Assembly (NCBI GenBank): GCA_013216135.1
Contig: JABSOS010000006.1
Span: 1-64,000 of the forward strand
Origin: Candidatus Caenarcanales bacterium
Lineage (GTDB): Bacteria > Cyanobacteriota > Vampirovibrionia > LMEP-6097
Direction: 5' to 3'
Length of the DNA: 64,000 bases
The position numbers and the translations under genes are program-made. The notes beneath the pieces are model-generated. The model made no database searches, was not told the DNA's origin, and saw only the letters and a program-made list of their open reading frames with translations. This document shows, in pieces, positions 44,491 through 52,906 of this stretch. Positions within the stretch are counted from its first letter, which is position 1. Each line of letters starts with the position of its first letter.

Positions 44491-44573
44491 CGCGGAGGCG
44501 TAGCTCAGCCGCAAATTGACGTAAGTCAATACCACTGAGAAAAGCACTAAGTGCTCTAATCAGATGAGCTACC
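44491..44573. repeat. partial tRNA-derived structured fragment
   Basis: 44491-44508 is an exact 18-base copy of the 5' end of tRNA-Asp and its 3-base flank (44604-44621). It continues into a palindrome ATTGAC/GTCAAT (44515-44530), AGCAC/GTGCT (44543-44555), and TGAGCTAC at 44565-44572, complementary to GTAGCTCA at 44500-44507. The last 30 bases read on the minus strand resemble a tRNA D-arm (GGTAGCTCA, then TTAGAGCAC). No complete tRNA can be built. It looks like a rearranged pseudo-tRNA left by past integration. Confidence 0.5.
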
Positions 44574-44606
44574 AAGAATGAACTTGTAAAAATATACCCG
44601 ATCCGC

Positions 44607-44683
44607 GGAGGCGTAGCTCAGCTGGTTAGAGCACCTGTCTGTCACGCAGGGGGTCGAGGGTTCGAGTCCCTTCGTCTCCGCCA
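44607..44683 (+). tRNA. tRNA-Asp (anticodon GTC)
   Basis: 77 bases with CCA encoded. Acceptor GGAGGCG pairs CGTCTCC with one G-U; D-arm GCTC/GAGC; anticodon stem CCTGT/GCAGG around CTGTCAC with anticodon GTC; T-arm GAGGG-TTCGAGT-CCCTT. Discriminator G is standard for Asp. The 3' end doubles as the attachment site of the island that follows. Confidence 0.97.
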
Positions 44684-46269
44684 TTCTTAATTAAAGCCTC
44701 TTCGGAGGCTTTTTTGTTAGGTTGAGCTTGAATATCAAGGGTGGCGAACCTGTCATCTACGAACAATCCGATATTTTTTGCTTCTTTAATATATTTGAAA
44801 CCATCAGCTAGGTCTACAGTGAGTTTCTTATCTTTTAGGTAGAAGCGGGAACCAAGAGCTTTAAGAACGATTTGTTTTTGCTTAAAGTCACCTTTATCGA
44901 ATAAATCTTGGGCTTCTCTACAGAAATCAAACATCTCTATTACTTTATTTCTTCGATAATCTTGTGAGTAAATATCTGACTCCATATTTCTCTGAATAGA
45001 TAACTTTTCACTAGTTAGAAAGTTTTTCTTTGATTTATAAGTTTCATCATCGATTAATTCTTTTAGTTTTAGGTCAAGTAATTTATTGAGTTGATTATCA
45101 ATATCGTTAAGCTTTTTAGTCTGAGCTTTGCGTACAGACATTTCTTTGATACTTGCTTCTTCATTTTCTTCACTAAACCATTTTCTAGCCCATGTAACAA
45201 AAGTATTAGAAATCTTTATTGAAGCTAATATCTCTGAGAATTGTTTTTCTAGATCTTCTTCTCTTATAGTTGGTTGCCTGCAATCGTAAGCTTTTAGATT
45301 ATGAGTACATCTGTAATAGCTTCTTTGATTCAGAGATCCGTTTTTTCTACGCTTATTCTTTTGCTCAGCAGTGATACTCGCACCACATTCACCGCATCTA
45401 ATAAAATGCTTAAAAGCATAACTATGTTTAGGAGTTCTAGGTGCTGATTTATGTTTAGAGATTATGATTTGAGCTTTATCAAACTCTTCTTTTGTAACCA
45501 TAGGCTCATGATTTCCTTGATGCAATTCACCTCCCCACCTAAATTCACCATAGTAAAAAGGATTCTTGAATACACAGTACATACCATGCCTAGTGATTTT
45601 CTTTTCTGGAAAAGATCTTCTAGCTCTTGTTCTTAGCCCCATATCATTAGCCATTCTTGCAAGTAGGCTTACGCCATAATCACCAGTTAAAAGCAAATCC
45701 CAGAGCTTTCTTACTATTGGAGCTCTTTCAGGATCTAGGATGATATTTCTATTGCCTTTATCAACTTCAGGCGTATTTAAATACCCAATTGGGGCAGTAT
45801 TAGGATAATGTCCTTTTTGGATTTTATAACTATGACCTCGTTTTACATTCTTACCAAGAGCAAGTGAATATTCTGTTGCCATACCAAGTTCAAATGTCAT
45901 CATGATTGAATTATCATTTGGATAATAAGTCTTTTCATAAGTAACAATCTCTTTAATAACACTGCTTTGAAGCAGATACTGTACCTTCCCACCATCCAGA
46001 GGATTTCTAGACAATCTATCTAGTTTCCAGCAAATAATCGCATCTATTTTTTGATTTTCAAGGTCATTAATCATCTGACTAAATTGCTCTCTATTATTTG
46101 GTTTCTTTGCTGATCTTGATTCTTGGTAAACTTTAGTGATTTCTAGACCTTCTTTAACGGCCTTCTCTTTTAATACTGCTATTTGATTATCTATTGACTG
46201 TATTTGTTTACTTGAATCTTCTGATGATTTACGGACATAGAGTGCATATCTAAGTGATTGGTTTTTCAT
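44626..46269 (-). CDS. large serine recombinase / integrase
   Basis: 547 aa from ATG 46269, which follows AAGGAG by 6 bases; a longer frame to 46341 lacks homology. The resolvase domain starts YALYVRKSSED with nucleophile Ser15, and includes ICWKLDRLSRNPLDG. The recombinase domain follows (GHSYKIQKGHYPNTAPIGYLN), then a zinc ribbon (CGECGASITAEQ, then CTHNLKAYDC) and a coiled coil (~390-460). It probably integrated the island at tRNA-Asp. Odd: the frame has no stop of its own and reads antisense through the tRNA terminator and tRNA body, so the last ~20 residues (GTRTLDPLRDRQVL) are tRNA-derived; the stop is in the D-loop. Confidence 0.92.
   Translation of the reverse strand: MKNQSLRYALYVRKSSEDSSKQIQSIDNQIAVLKEKAVKEGLEITKVYQESRSAKKPNNREQFSQMINDLENQKIDAIICWKLDRLSRNPLDGGKVQYLLQSSVIKEIVTYEKTYYPNDNSIMMTFELGMATEYSLALGKNVKRGHSYKIQKGHYPNTAPIGYLNTPEVDKGNRNIILDPERAPIVRKLWDLLLTGDYGVSLLARMANDMGLRTRARRSFPEKKITRHGMYCVFKNPFYYGEFRWGGELHQGNHEPMVTKEEFDKAQIIISKHKSAPRTPKHSYAFKHFIRCGECGASITAEQKNKRRKNGSLNQRSYYRCTHNLKAYDCRQPTIREEDLEKQFSEILASIKISNTFVTWARKWFSEENEEASIKEMSVRKAQTKKLNDIDNQLNKLLDLKLKELIDDETYKSKKNFLTSEKLSIQRNMESDIYSQDYRRNKVIEMFDFCREAQDLFDKGDFKQKQIVLKALGSRFYLKDKKLTVDLADGFKYIKEAKNIGLFVDDRFATLDIQAQPNKKASEEALIKNGGDEGTRTLDPLRDRQVL
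44665..44685. other. attachment site attL (3' end of tRNA-Asp)
   Basis: The 21 bases from the T-stem 3' strand through CCATT recur exactly at 58036-58056. The recombinase gene lies directly inside. These are the expected ends of an integrated island of 13.4 kb. Confidence 0.8.
44693..44715 (+). terminator. Rho-independent terminator after tRNA-Asp
   Basis: AAAGCCTC and GAGGCTTT form an 8-bp stem closed by a TTCG tetraloop and followed by a T-run. It lies inside the antisense 3' end of the recombinase frame. Confidence 0.85.
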
Positions 46270-46417
46270 TTGGTTCTCCTTATTAGCTAGTAAACAGCTA
46301 TACTGTGTGGACATGATACCGTGTAAGTCTCGGTACTTCACTTTTGCAGTCTCGATACAACTAAGCTATAGGCTAGGAATTTTGCCAGCCTAAATGTTTG
46401 ATAGTAATATCTTTTAA

Positions 46418-47287
46418 GTGAAGAAAAATAAGGTTAGTGAGAAGGTTACCCATCCTGAGAAAATCAGTGATTATCAGATTCGTTATCTGGAATTCTTTAT
46501 TGACTTATGTAATTTGATACTTGAAAGATATGTTGCATCTAATACTCATGTTCCAGTCAGCCTTGAGGATTTGAAGAGAAAAGATTCATTCTATTTACAA
46601 AAGGGCTTAGAGAAGCTATCTTCATACAGAGTAATTGATTTCAATCAAAAGGTATCTAATAATTCCAGCTCAAGTGATTGGAAATGTGAGCATTATGAAA
46701 TCTATATCTATGAGGCAGAAAAGATTGAGAGAATCAGAGACTCTGTCTATGAGCGCAGCGAATTTCCAGACGAAGATGATGAGGTTTTTACTGGACCAGT
46801 GATTACTGGCTTCCTGACTAAAGAGCAGCTTGCTATTAAGGAATATATTGAAAATAATTACTTGTACCTATCTCTTGATAGTACAGAAAGGTACGTATTA
46901 ATAAACAATATTGTTTGCATTAAAGAATTAAATTATGACAATCCTAATGAGTTTGTTTTGAGGCACCTGATTCGCAATCCCAATCGCAAATTTAGCTACG
47001 ACCAATTAAAGAAAGATTTAGAACCTGAAATCAAAAGAGAAATAGAGCAAGAGCTTGGTAAATCTCGTGGATCTGTTGCCAAGTTTATCGAAAACTTAGG
47101 CATCACTAAAGATTTACGTAAAGTCTTTTTTGACACTATTAACCGAGACCGTGTATGCTTGACAACCCCTGTAAGTAAAGAAGAAGTAGATAAAAGATTG
47201 AATAAATACTATAGCGGAAATAGAAAAGATGAATTAGTCACAGGTGAATTTGTCAAAGTGCTTCTTCGCACTGATAGGAATAAATGA
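46418..47287 (+). CDS. hypothetical island protein, 289 aa
   Basis: GTG start at 46418, divergent from the recombinase gene. No family recognised. Charged and helical; the C-terminal half (QLGKSRGSVAKFIENLGI-like segment near 215-235) has a helix-turn-helix feel, so a DNA-binding regulator or excision protein is possible given its place beside the integrase. No signal peptide. Confidence 0.6.
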   Translation: MKKNKVSEKVTHPEKISDYQIRYLEFFIDLCNLILERYVASNTHVPVSLEDLKRKDSFYLQKGLEKLSSYRVIDFNQKVSNNSSSSDWKCEHYEIYIYEAEKIERIRDSVYERSEFPDEDDEVFTGPVITGFLTKEQLAIKEYIENNYLYLSLDSTERYVLINNIVCIKELNYDNPNEFVLRHLIRNPNRKFSYDQLKKDLEPEIKREIEQELGKSRGSVAKFIENLGITKDLRKVFFDTINRDRVCLTTPVSKEEVDKRLNKYYSGNRKDELVTGEFVKVLLRTDRNK

Positions 47288-47500
47288 TCTGCAGGCTCTT
47301 AGTTGAGATTATGCAGTCTCATAGCTTTTAATTTGCAGTTTATTCTAGTAAATCATTACCTTTAAAACTCTACAATAAATAATTTAGCCTAGTCATTTTT
47401 ACGAAGGATCAATCTTGGATTGACTCTCGTTGTGGAAGTGCTTGACTTAAGCCAGCCTGCATTTATCTAATCACAGGCTGATAACCCACAATTAAATCAG

Positions 47501-47734
47501 GTGAAATTTATGAATCTAAGCAAAAGAGCAATTGAAGAATATATAGAAATCTATGAACAAGAGTGTGGAGTCAAACTTGAGTTTGCAGAAGCAACAGAAA
47601 AAGCAAATAACTTTATGAATGCTTTTAAAGCTGTATCTTATCACTTTGCGAGCAAAGATAATTCAGTTGAAGCAATCCTAAAGCGAGTTAGAAAACGCTA
47701 TAGGAAATCTAAAAAGGAGGTTGCAAATGGATAG
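47501..47734 (+). CDS. 77-aa protein coupled to reverse transcriptase
   Basis: ATG at 47501 follows AGGTG. The protein is helical and basic at the C-terminus (KRVRKRYRKSKKE), which suggests nucleic-acid binding. Its stop overlaps the RT start as ATGGATAG, and the RT ribosome site AAGGAGG is inside its last codons. It is therefore translationally coupled to the RT and may be an accessory factor. No family recognised. Confidence 0.65.
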   Translation: MKFMNLSKRAIEEYIEIYEQECGVKLEFAEATEKANNFMNAFKAVSYHFASKDNSVEAILKRVRKRYRKSKKEVANG

Positions 47735-49097
47735 AGGTTTATTAGAGCGCATTACCAAAGGCTTTTCATCACAATCATTACAGTATGTCTCTATGATTAT
47801 GTGTCAGATTAAATCAAATAAGCCTATCTCCCATATTCTCAGACAAGATATGTTTCATATAGTAAAAGATCTATTTAAGTGTTTGAACCCATCCGCAGTC
47901 CCAGGAATTGACGACAAGACTATCTATGATATAAAGCCTAATCTGGATGAAGAAGTATCTAAGCTTGTCGGTTACATACTCTCTGATTACTATAAACCTA
48001 AACCTCTAAAGCAGATCAGAATTTACTCTTCTAGTAAGTTTAGAAATATAGCTATATCTACAGTAAGAGACAAATTAGTTCAGGTATTTGTATACTTTAT
48101 ACTAACTTTAATTTATGAGCCTGAATTTGATCCTATGTCATATGGCTATAGGATAGGTAAATCTCCTCAATTAATGATTGAATCATTATTAGAGGAATTA
48201 AATCACCATAAAGAAGAAGATCTGTATATTCTTAGGCTTGATATTGAGAACTGCTTTCCATCTTTAAATCACCAAGTGATTATTAGTGAGCTTATAAAGA
48301 AAACTTCTAGCAAAGGCTTCTTGAAGCTAATCAAGAAACTCATTAGTAATGAGTTTCAGAATGCAAAGGGTAAAAGATATGGCGAATTTAGAAAGAAAGG
48401 TGTACCTCTAGGACTTAATATTGCTCCAATACTGGCAAATATCATTTTAGATCAAGCATTTGATAAGTATGTAAGAAAGTTAATGGCACAATCTGATTCA
48501 TTAATCAAATGTTATAGGATGGCTGATGATATTGTTACCGTATTTAAGTCACAGCAGGATATAGATGATTTCTTGGAGGCAATTAAAATAAACCTTGCTA
48601 AGTATAAGCTTAGTTTTAATAAATCTAAGACCCAGATTGTTAATCTAGGTTTAAGCTCAGAAGAGTCATTTAATATACTTGGATTTAATATCTATAGAAC
48701 CGATAGTGAGATTAAAGCTAGAACCAGTGAATTGAAATCTGAGCAGTTCAATTTAGAATTAACAAAACTTATTGACCGTAATCTTAAGCCATATTCCAAA
48801 GGGAAACCTCTCAGTAACAGGAATCTTGAGATTTTAGTCGAAAAGATTAATACTAAGATACTTGGATTCTATTCATACTTTAGATATAACAATAATGCTC
48901 AAAATGTCTTTGACGAAGTAGCCAAAGTATCAGATTACTTAAATGAAAGTTTACGGAATCTACCTCTAATACCAGAGAAGACCGAACCACAGATAACTAA
49001 AGGTTTATTCAAACCTTCTAATATAGAGGATGATTTTATATTAGAGAAATTCTTAGTATCTGTTACTACCCCTCCCATATTAATTGAGTTGAGTTAA
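47727..49097 (+). CDS. group II intron-like reverse transcriptase
   Basis: 456 aa from ATG 47727 (AAGGAGG 6 bases upstream). RT motifs: LRLDIENCF (motif 3, Asp162), GVPLGLNIAPILANIIL (motif 4, 215-231), CYRMADDIV (motif 5, Asp257/258), LSFNKSKTQIVNLG (motif 6), FNILGFNI (motif 7). The C-terminal thumb (KILGFYSYFRYNNNAQNVFDEV) resembles maturase domain X. There is no HNH or DNA-binding endonuclease domain. The usual YADD tyrosine is Met. No intron domain V hairpin flanks it that I can identify, so it is likely a stand-alone group II-like RT. The next gene is an IS110-type partial transposase. Confidence 0.85.
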   Translation: MDRGLLERITKGFSSQSLQYVSMIMCQIKSNKPISHILRQDMFHIVKDLFKCLNPSAVPGIDDKTIYDIKPNLDEEVSKLVGYILSDYYKPKPLKQIRIYSSSKFRNIAISTVRDKLVQVFVYFILTLIYEPEFDPMSYGYRIGKSPQLMIESLLEELNHHKEEDLYILRLDIENCFPSLNHQVIISELIKKTSSKGFLKLIKKLISNEFQNAKGKRYGEFRKKGVPLGLNIAPILANIILDQAFDKYVRKLMAQSDSLIKCYRMADDIVTVFKSQQDIDDFLEAIKINLAKYKLSFNKSKTQIVNLGLSSEESFNILGFNIYRTDSEIKARTSELKSEQFNLELTKLIDRNLKPYSKGKPLSNRNLEILVEKINTKILGFYSYFRYNNNAQNVFDEVAKVSDYLNESLRNLPLIPEKTEPQITKGLFKPSNIEDDFILEKFLVSVTTPPILIELS

Positions 49098-49147
49098 TCT
49101 TCTTCTCCTATATTTCTTGGGTCCCACGGGGCTAGCCACACTGACCT

Positions 49148-49205
49148 GTAAGAGTCCATACCAATACTATTAGTACTTGCTTACTCTACAATCTTGGACT
49201 CTTGC
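49148..49205. ncRNA. candidate structured RNA between RT and transposase-domain gene
   Basis: GTAAGAGTCCA (49148-49158) pairs with TGGACTCTTGC (49195-49205) to give an 11-bp stem with one G-U, enclosing a 36-base loop. A GGTC/GACC pair and the self-complementary GGCTAGCC lie just upstream. It sits in the 144-base gap between the RT stop and the start at 49242, where an RT template or guide RNA could be encoded. Function is inference. Confidence 0.4.
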
Positions 49206-49241
49206 TTAATGGTCAACTTATTAAATAAAAGGATAAATACC

Positions 49242-49772
49242 ATGACACAATATCAAATACCAGGATATTTAAGAGCAAAAGTAGCTCTAATCTTTCAAGT
49301 AACTAAGACCCGATATATAGCAAGGGCAACTCACAAAGAATCTCTTTTTGATACAGAAGTTTTATTTTCAGAGTTAATTGATTCAATTAAGCTTCACTCA
49401 GTTTTAAGAAGAAGGTATCAAACATTATTGAATATAAAAGGAATCGGTAAAAGAACTGCATCAAAGCTAATTATTTTGTTGCCTCAGCTAGGGACTAAAA
49501 GTGAACAAGATCGCTCGCAACTATGTTCTTATGTTGGATTAGATGCTCGCTCATCCAAAATGTCCAATAAGAAAAAACACTCTGAGAGGCTTAAGAATAT
49601 TAGGTTTACTCTTTTCCACGCTGCAATATCTTTAATTCAGAATAACTCAAGCTATAGAGACTATGCGAAGGCAAGATTTGAAAATGGAGACAAAACACAT
49701 ACTGTAGTTCTTTCCTGTGCAAGAAAGTTTCTTTATCAAGCTAATGCTGAAATTAGAAAGTTGGAAATGATT
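49242..49772 (+). CDS. stand-alone IS110-type C-terminal transposase domain (Transposase_20)
   Basis: 177 aa from ATG 49242, with AAAGGA 8 bases upstream. Residues ~55-175 match the IS110 C-terminal domain: LLNIKGIGKRTASKLIILLPQLG (helix-hairpin-helix-like), SQLCSYVGLDARSSKMSNKKK (the area of the catalytic serine), then IRFTLFHAAISLI and the Lys/Arg-rich end. The N-terminal RuvC-like DEDD domain (~150 residues) is completely absent, and no remnant lies upstream. It has its own ribosome site, so it looks like a dedicated short protein rather than a broken IS110. Paired with an RT, its role is unknown. Confidence 0.75.
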
Positions 49773-49775
49773 TAA

Positions 49776-50219
49776 ATCTCTATTTCTGATAAATTAATAT
49801 ATGGAGCTAAGTGCTTTAGTTCTGGGGCTTAATCACCTCTCAAATAGCAGTCATTAGAAATGTATGACTGTATAAATACGACATTTCCTGGAATGTTTGT
49901 TCCAGGAGATTATAGTGTATGTCCAGAGCCTCTGGCTTAAAGACTATAGTGGTCGTCTATTTGCGATTGATTAACTCCTGGAACATTGTTATTTTAGCTC
50001 TGGAATTTAGAGAAAGGAGCCAAAGTTGAGAAAGTTAATAATCTTTACAAAGAACAGTATATAAACTAAATCACTGGTTACAGAAATTAGACTTGCTTCT
50101 GTCTGTATATCAGCGTATCATCGTGTGTCAGCCGTCTGGTCATGGCTATGGCGCAAACAGGCTGGTTCTCATTGAGCTTCCCGAGAATCAGTCTGCTTTT
50201 ATAAAGGAGAATTTAAATT
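49776..50219. other. 444-bp non-coding region with hairpins
   Basis: No plausible ORF on either strand. Contains an 8-bp perfect hairpin TCCTGGAA/TTCCAGGA at 49886-49907, a second CCTGGAA near 49977, AGCC/GGCT near 49930, and related segments GATTATAGTG and GACTATAGTG. The last part (50100-50200) is less AT-rich. Candidate for a non-coding RNA of the RT/IS110-domain module. The strong ribosome site AAAGGAG for the next gene lies at its end. Confidence 0.5.
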
Positions 50220-50867
50220 ATGAGTTTTATTGAGAATTTATTAGTGGGAATAGCACTTTTAGCATTGCTTATACTTTTGTTAGCTGCTTTTTATCCACTT
50301 TATAGAAATATTAGGCTAGGTATTGATAAGAATTATAAGCCAGGTATTAGCGATAAGGTCCTAAATCGAATTTATATCGCAGCATTTATAGGAATAGCAT
50401 TAATGTTTATCTTTGGTAGAGGTGGCGATGATAAACCTCTACTAGAAAGGCTTGCAAAAGATAATCACAAGGCTAAAATAGTCAAGCAAGTATCTGGTAA
50501 AAACAATCTTCACATAACTTTTACAACTGGCGGAGTTTCACCGGGTAGTTATTTATTAATGGCGTCAAACACTATCCTTGATGATCTCAAGATTATTGCT
50601 AAATACCCTGAAGTTGACGGTGATGTTCTTTTCTTTGTCAATGCTGATACTGAAGATCATTATGGAAATCCAAGTAAAACTATCTTAATGAAAATAGCTT
50701 TTGATATGGCTGAATTCAAGGAAGTAAATCCTGATACTCTTAAGGTTGGTCCAGATGTTTTAAGGTACTACAGTAAGCTTGAGTTATTTCCTCTAGGCAA
50801 GTCTATGAAAGCTGAATTTTGTAATAAGAAAACAAACATTTATCTTGCTGGTAAGTTTTGTTATTGA
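50220..50867 (+). CDS. membrane-anchored hypothetical protein, 215 aa
   Basis: Two membrane segments at ~6-26 and ~55-75, then a soluble domain of ~140 residues with beta-rich pattern and a C-terminal CNKKTNIYLAGKFCY (two Cys). AAAGGAG precedes the ATG. No family recognised. It overlaps the convergent truncated gene by 7 bases. Confidence 0.65.
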   Translation: MSFIENLLVGIALLALLILLLAAFYPLYRNIRLGIDKNYKPGISDKVLNRIYIAAFIGIALMFIFGRGGDDKPLLERLAKDNHKAKIVKQVSGKNNLHITFTTGGVSPGSYLLMASNTILDDLKIIAKYPEVDGDVLFFVNADTEDHYGNPSKTILMKIAFDMAEFKEVNPDTLKVGPDVLRYYSKLELFPLGKSMKAEFCNKKTNIYLAGKFCY

Positions 50868-51082
50868 TTGCCATATTCTTCTTGCAGAAAGCTAAACTCG
50901 GAGGGGACAAACTCTGAGAAATTATATTCTTGTCTCTCCTCAGAGTTATTGACGAAATACTCTGATAAACCGTAAATGGCATTCATGCTTTGATAGGCGT
51001 CATGAATATATTTATTAATCTGAGCCTGAGCTTTTACAAGATTTACTCTTTCATGATCACTAAGAGTAGTATTAAAATTCAC
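50861..51082 (-). pseudogene. gene separated from its start by IS256-type insertion
   Basis: The current frame opens at a GTG lying inside the target duplication (51082-51080). Joining across the IS with one duplication copy restores ATG at 52485: the first five codons (M-T-Q-T-L) are now on the far side of the element. The original protein was 78 aa, soluble and helical, and overlapped the end of the gene at 52448-52906. It may still be translated from the GTG. No family recognised. Confidence 0.7.
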
Positions 51083-52462
51083 GGTAATGTAAAATATTTT
51101 GTGTAAATTCCAAATTTTGTCATTTTTTGTTTTATCAGCTCCAAGGTTAAAAGTTTAAAAATCACAGCTCCAGAAGGGATGCTGTGATAAACTTTTGTGA
51201 CCTTAGGAGCTAAACCTTCCTTCAAAGAATATTTCCAATTGATTTACGACTAAACCCCAGTTTCTAATAGGCATAGTCCATTTTTTGGTAATATTCTGCA
51301 TCGCTAAGAAAAGAGATTTCTCTAATGATTTATCAGTAGGGAAAACTGATTTTGCTTTAGTTACTTTTCTAAATTGACGATTTAAACTTTCCAGTGCATT
51401 CGTAGTATAGATCAGCCGTCTCACTTCATTTGGATAAGCAAAGAATGTCGATAGCTCTGTCCAATTAGTTTCCCATGATTTTGATATTGATGGATATTTG
51501 TTATCCCATTTATCTTTAAATTCTTGCAAAGCTTGGTATCCAGATTGCTCTGTAGGAGAGCCATATATCTGCTTCAAATCACTACAAATTTGTTTCCGAT
51601 CTTTGTAGGAAACATGCTTAACAGAATTTCTAACCTGATGAATTATGCAGCGTTGAATCTCGACTTTTGGGAATACAGCACGGATAGAATCTGCTAAACC
51701 TGTTAAACCATCCATGCACGCTATCAGTATATCTTCTAGCCCCCTGTTCTTCAGCTCATTTGCAACTGTTAACCAATATTTTGCACTTTCTGCACCATCT
51801 CCTATCCACATGCCTAATATATCCTTTAAGCCATTAGAATCAATTGCCAGACAAATATATACCGCCTTTTTGATTACACGACTTTCATGACGAACACTGT
51901 AGTGGATACAATCAAAGAATACTACTGGGTAAACTTTATCTAACTGACGGTTCTGCCATTCTTGAATTTTGGGGTAGATTTTGTCTGTTATATTACTCAC
52001 CAATTCAGCTGAAACTTTTACTCCATATATCTCCGCCAAATGTTCATTCAAGTCTCTAGTTGATAGTCCCCGAGCATAAAGAGCTATGATCTTTTCTTCA
52101 AGACCATCACTTAAACTGCCTAAATTATTTACCAGTATTGGCTTGAAGCTTGATTCGCGATCACGAGGAATCTCTAATGGTAATTCTCCAAAGTCTGTTT
52201 TAAAAGTTTTTTCCCTAGTACCATTTCTTGAATTCTTTGACTCAGATCTCTCATGTTTCTTGTAGCCCAGATGCGATTCCATCTCTCCTTGAAGGATCTC
52301 TTGGATCATCTCCTTCATCAATCTGCCCATCAAATCTTCAACATCTTTCATTCGAAGACCCTTGTTCTCGTCACGCAATTTCCGAGCATATTCTTTTATG
52401 TTTGACATTTATGTTTTCTCCTTTTTATTTAAAGGAATTTACACAATTTATTTTACACTCTC
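51083..52462 (-). mobile_element. IS256-family insertion sequence, intact
   Basis: 1380 bp. Near-terminal inverted repeats at 51088-51111 and 52434-52457 match with two mismatches in 24 (core TTGTGTAAATTCC). AAATTCAC is repeated at 51075-51082 and 52463-52470, an 8-bp target duplication typical of the family. The single transposase gene is intact, so the element may still move. Confidence 0.88.
51203..52408 (-). CDS. IS256-family transposase (Transposase_mut)
   Basis: 401 aa, full length. The DDE residues lie in VFFDCIHYSVRH, IACMDGLTGL and TTNALESLNRQFRK. The family signature GWGDGAE-like MWIGDGAESAKYW and CIIHQVRNSVKHV are present. AAAGGAG lies upstream of the ATG. No internal stop or frameshift. 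Confidence 0.95.
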   Translation of the reverse strand: MSNIKEYARKLRDENKGLRMKDVEDLMGRLMKEMIQEILQGEMESHLGYKKHERSESKNSRNGTREKTFKTDFGELPLEIPRDRESSFKPILVNNLGSLSDGLEEKIIALYARGLSTRDLNEHLAEIYGVKVSAELVSNITDKIYPKIQEWQNRQLDKVYPVVFFDCIHYSVRHESRVIKKAVYICLAIDSNGLKDILGMWIGDGAESAKYWLTVANELKNRGLEDILIACMDGLTGLADSIRAVFPKVEIQRCIIHQVRNSVKHVSYKDRKQICSDLKQIYGSPTEQSGYQALQEFKDKWDNKYPSISKSWETNWTELSTFFAYPNEVRRLIYTTNALESLNRQFRKVTKAKSVFPTDKSLEKSLFLAMQNITKKWTMPIRNWGLVVNQLEIFFEGRFSS

Positions 52463-52906
52463 AAATTCACCAGTGTTTGAGTCATAGAGTCTTTTATCAA
52501 TTGCATCAACTGACTTTTGATAGCTTTTAATTAATTTGTTACACTTCGTCAAGTACTTACAAAGATGGTCACTGATTCGTTTTAAATTATCAATATCATT
52601 ATGCTTGAGCATATAGAATAATCGTCCCTCCATAATCTTGAATAAGTTTTGAACCACTGTATAATTAACACCGAGCTTCTTTGCTAGTTGAGATTTATTG
52701 ATTTCTCCACTTAGATATAGAGTTTCGAGCATAGCAAGTAACTGTCCTTTATCAAAGCTTTTGTTAGTGGTTTTAGTAATTTCTTCTATGTTTAAGTACT
52801 TATTTCTATACTCATAGAAATTTCTTTTCATAGCTCTTTCTTTGTGAGCTGTTGTTCTAAATTGATTGATTGCTAGATCTTTGTGTTTTTGTTTCTTTTT
52901 AAGCAT
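52448..52906 (-). CDS. helix-turn-helix protein, 152 aa, 3' end altered by IS
   Basis: Residues ~65-100 (INKSQLAKKLGVNYTVVQNLFK) form a helix-turn-helix, so it is a probable regulator. The first ~35 residues are very basic. Its last four codons and stop now come from the IS256-type element. Without the insertion it would stop at a TAA directly after NTGEF, four residues earlier. It was followed by the overlapping gene now split by the IS. Confidence 0.7.
   Translation of the reverse strand: MLKKKQKHKDLAINQFRTTAHKERAMKRNFYEYRNKYLNIEEITKTTNKSFDKGQLLAMLETLYLSGEINKSQLAKKLGVNYTVVQNLFKIMEGRLFYMLKHNDIDNLKRISDHLCKYLTKCNKLIKSYQKSVDAIDKRLYDSNTGEFESVK

Noticed and set aside
47288-49241. Complete group II intron around the RT
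   Set aside because: I could not find intron 5' GUGYG and a domain V hairpin at suitable places; the RT also has an overlapping upstream gene.
47501-50219. Diversity-generating retroelement
   Set aside because: RT motif 4 is group II-like, and I see no template/variable repeat pair or C-type lectin target.
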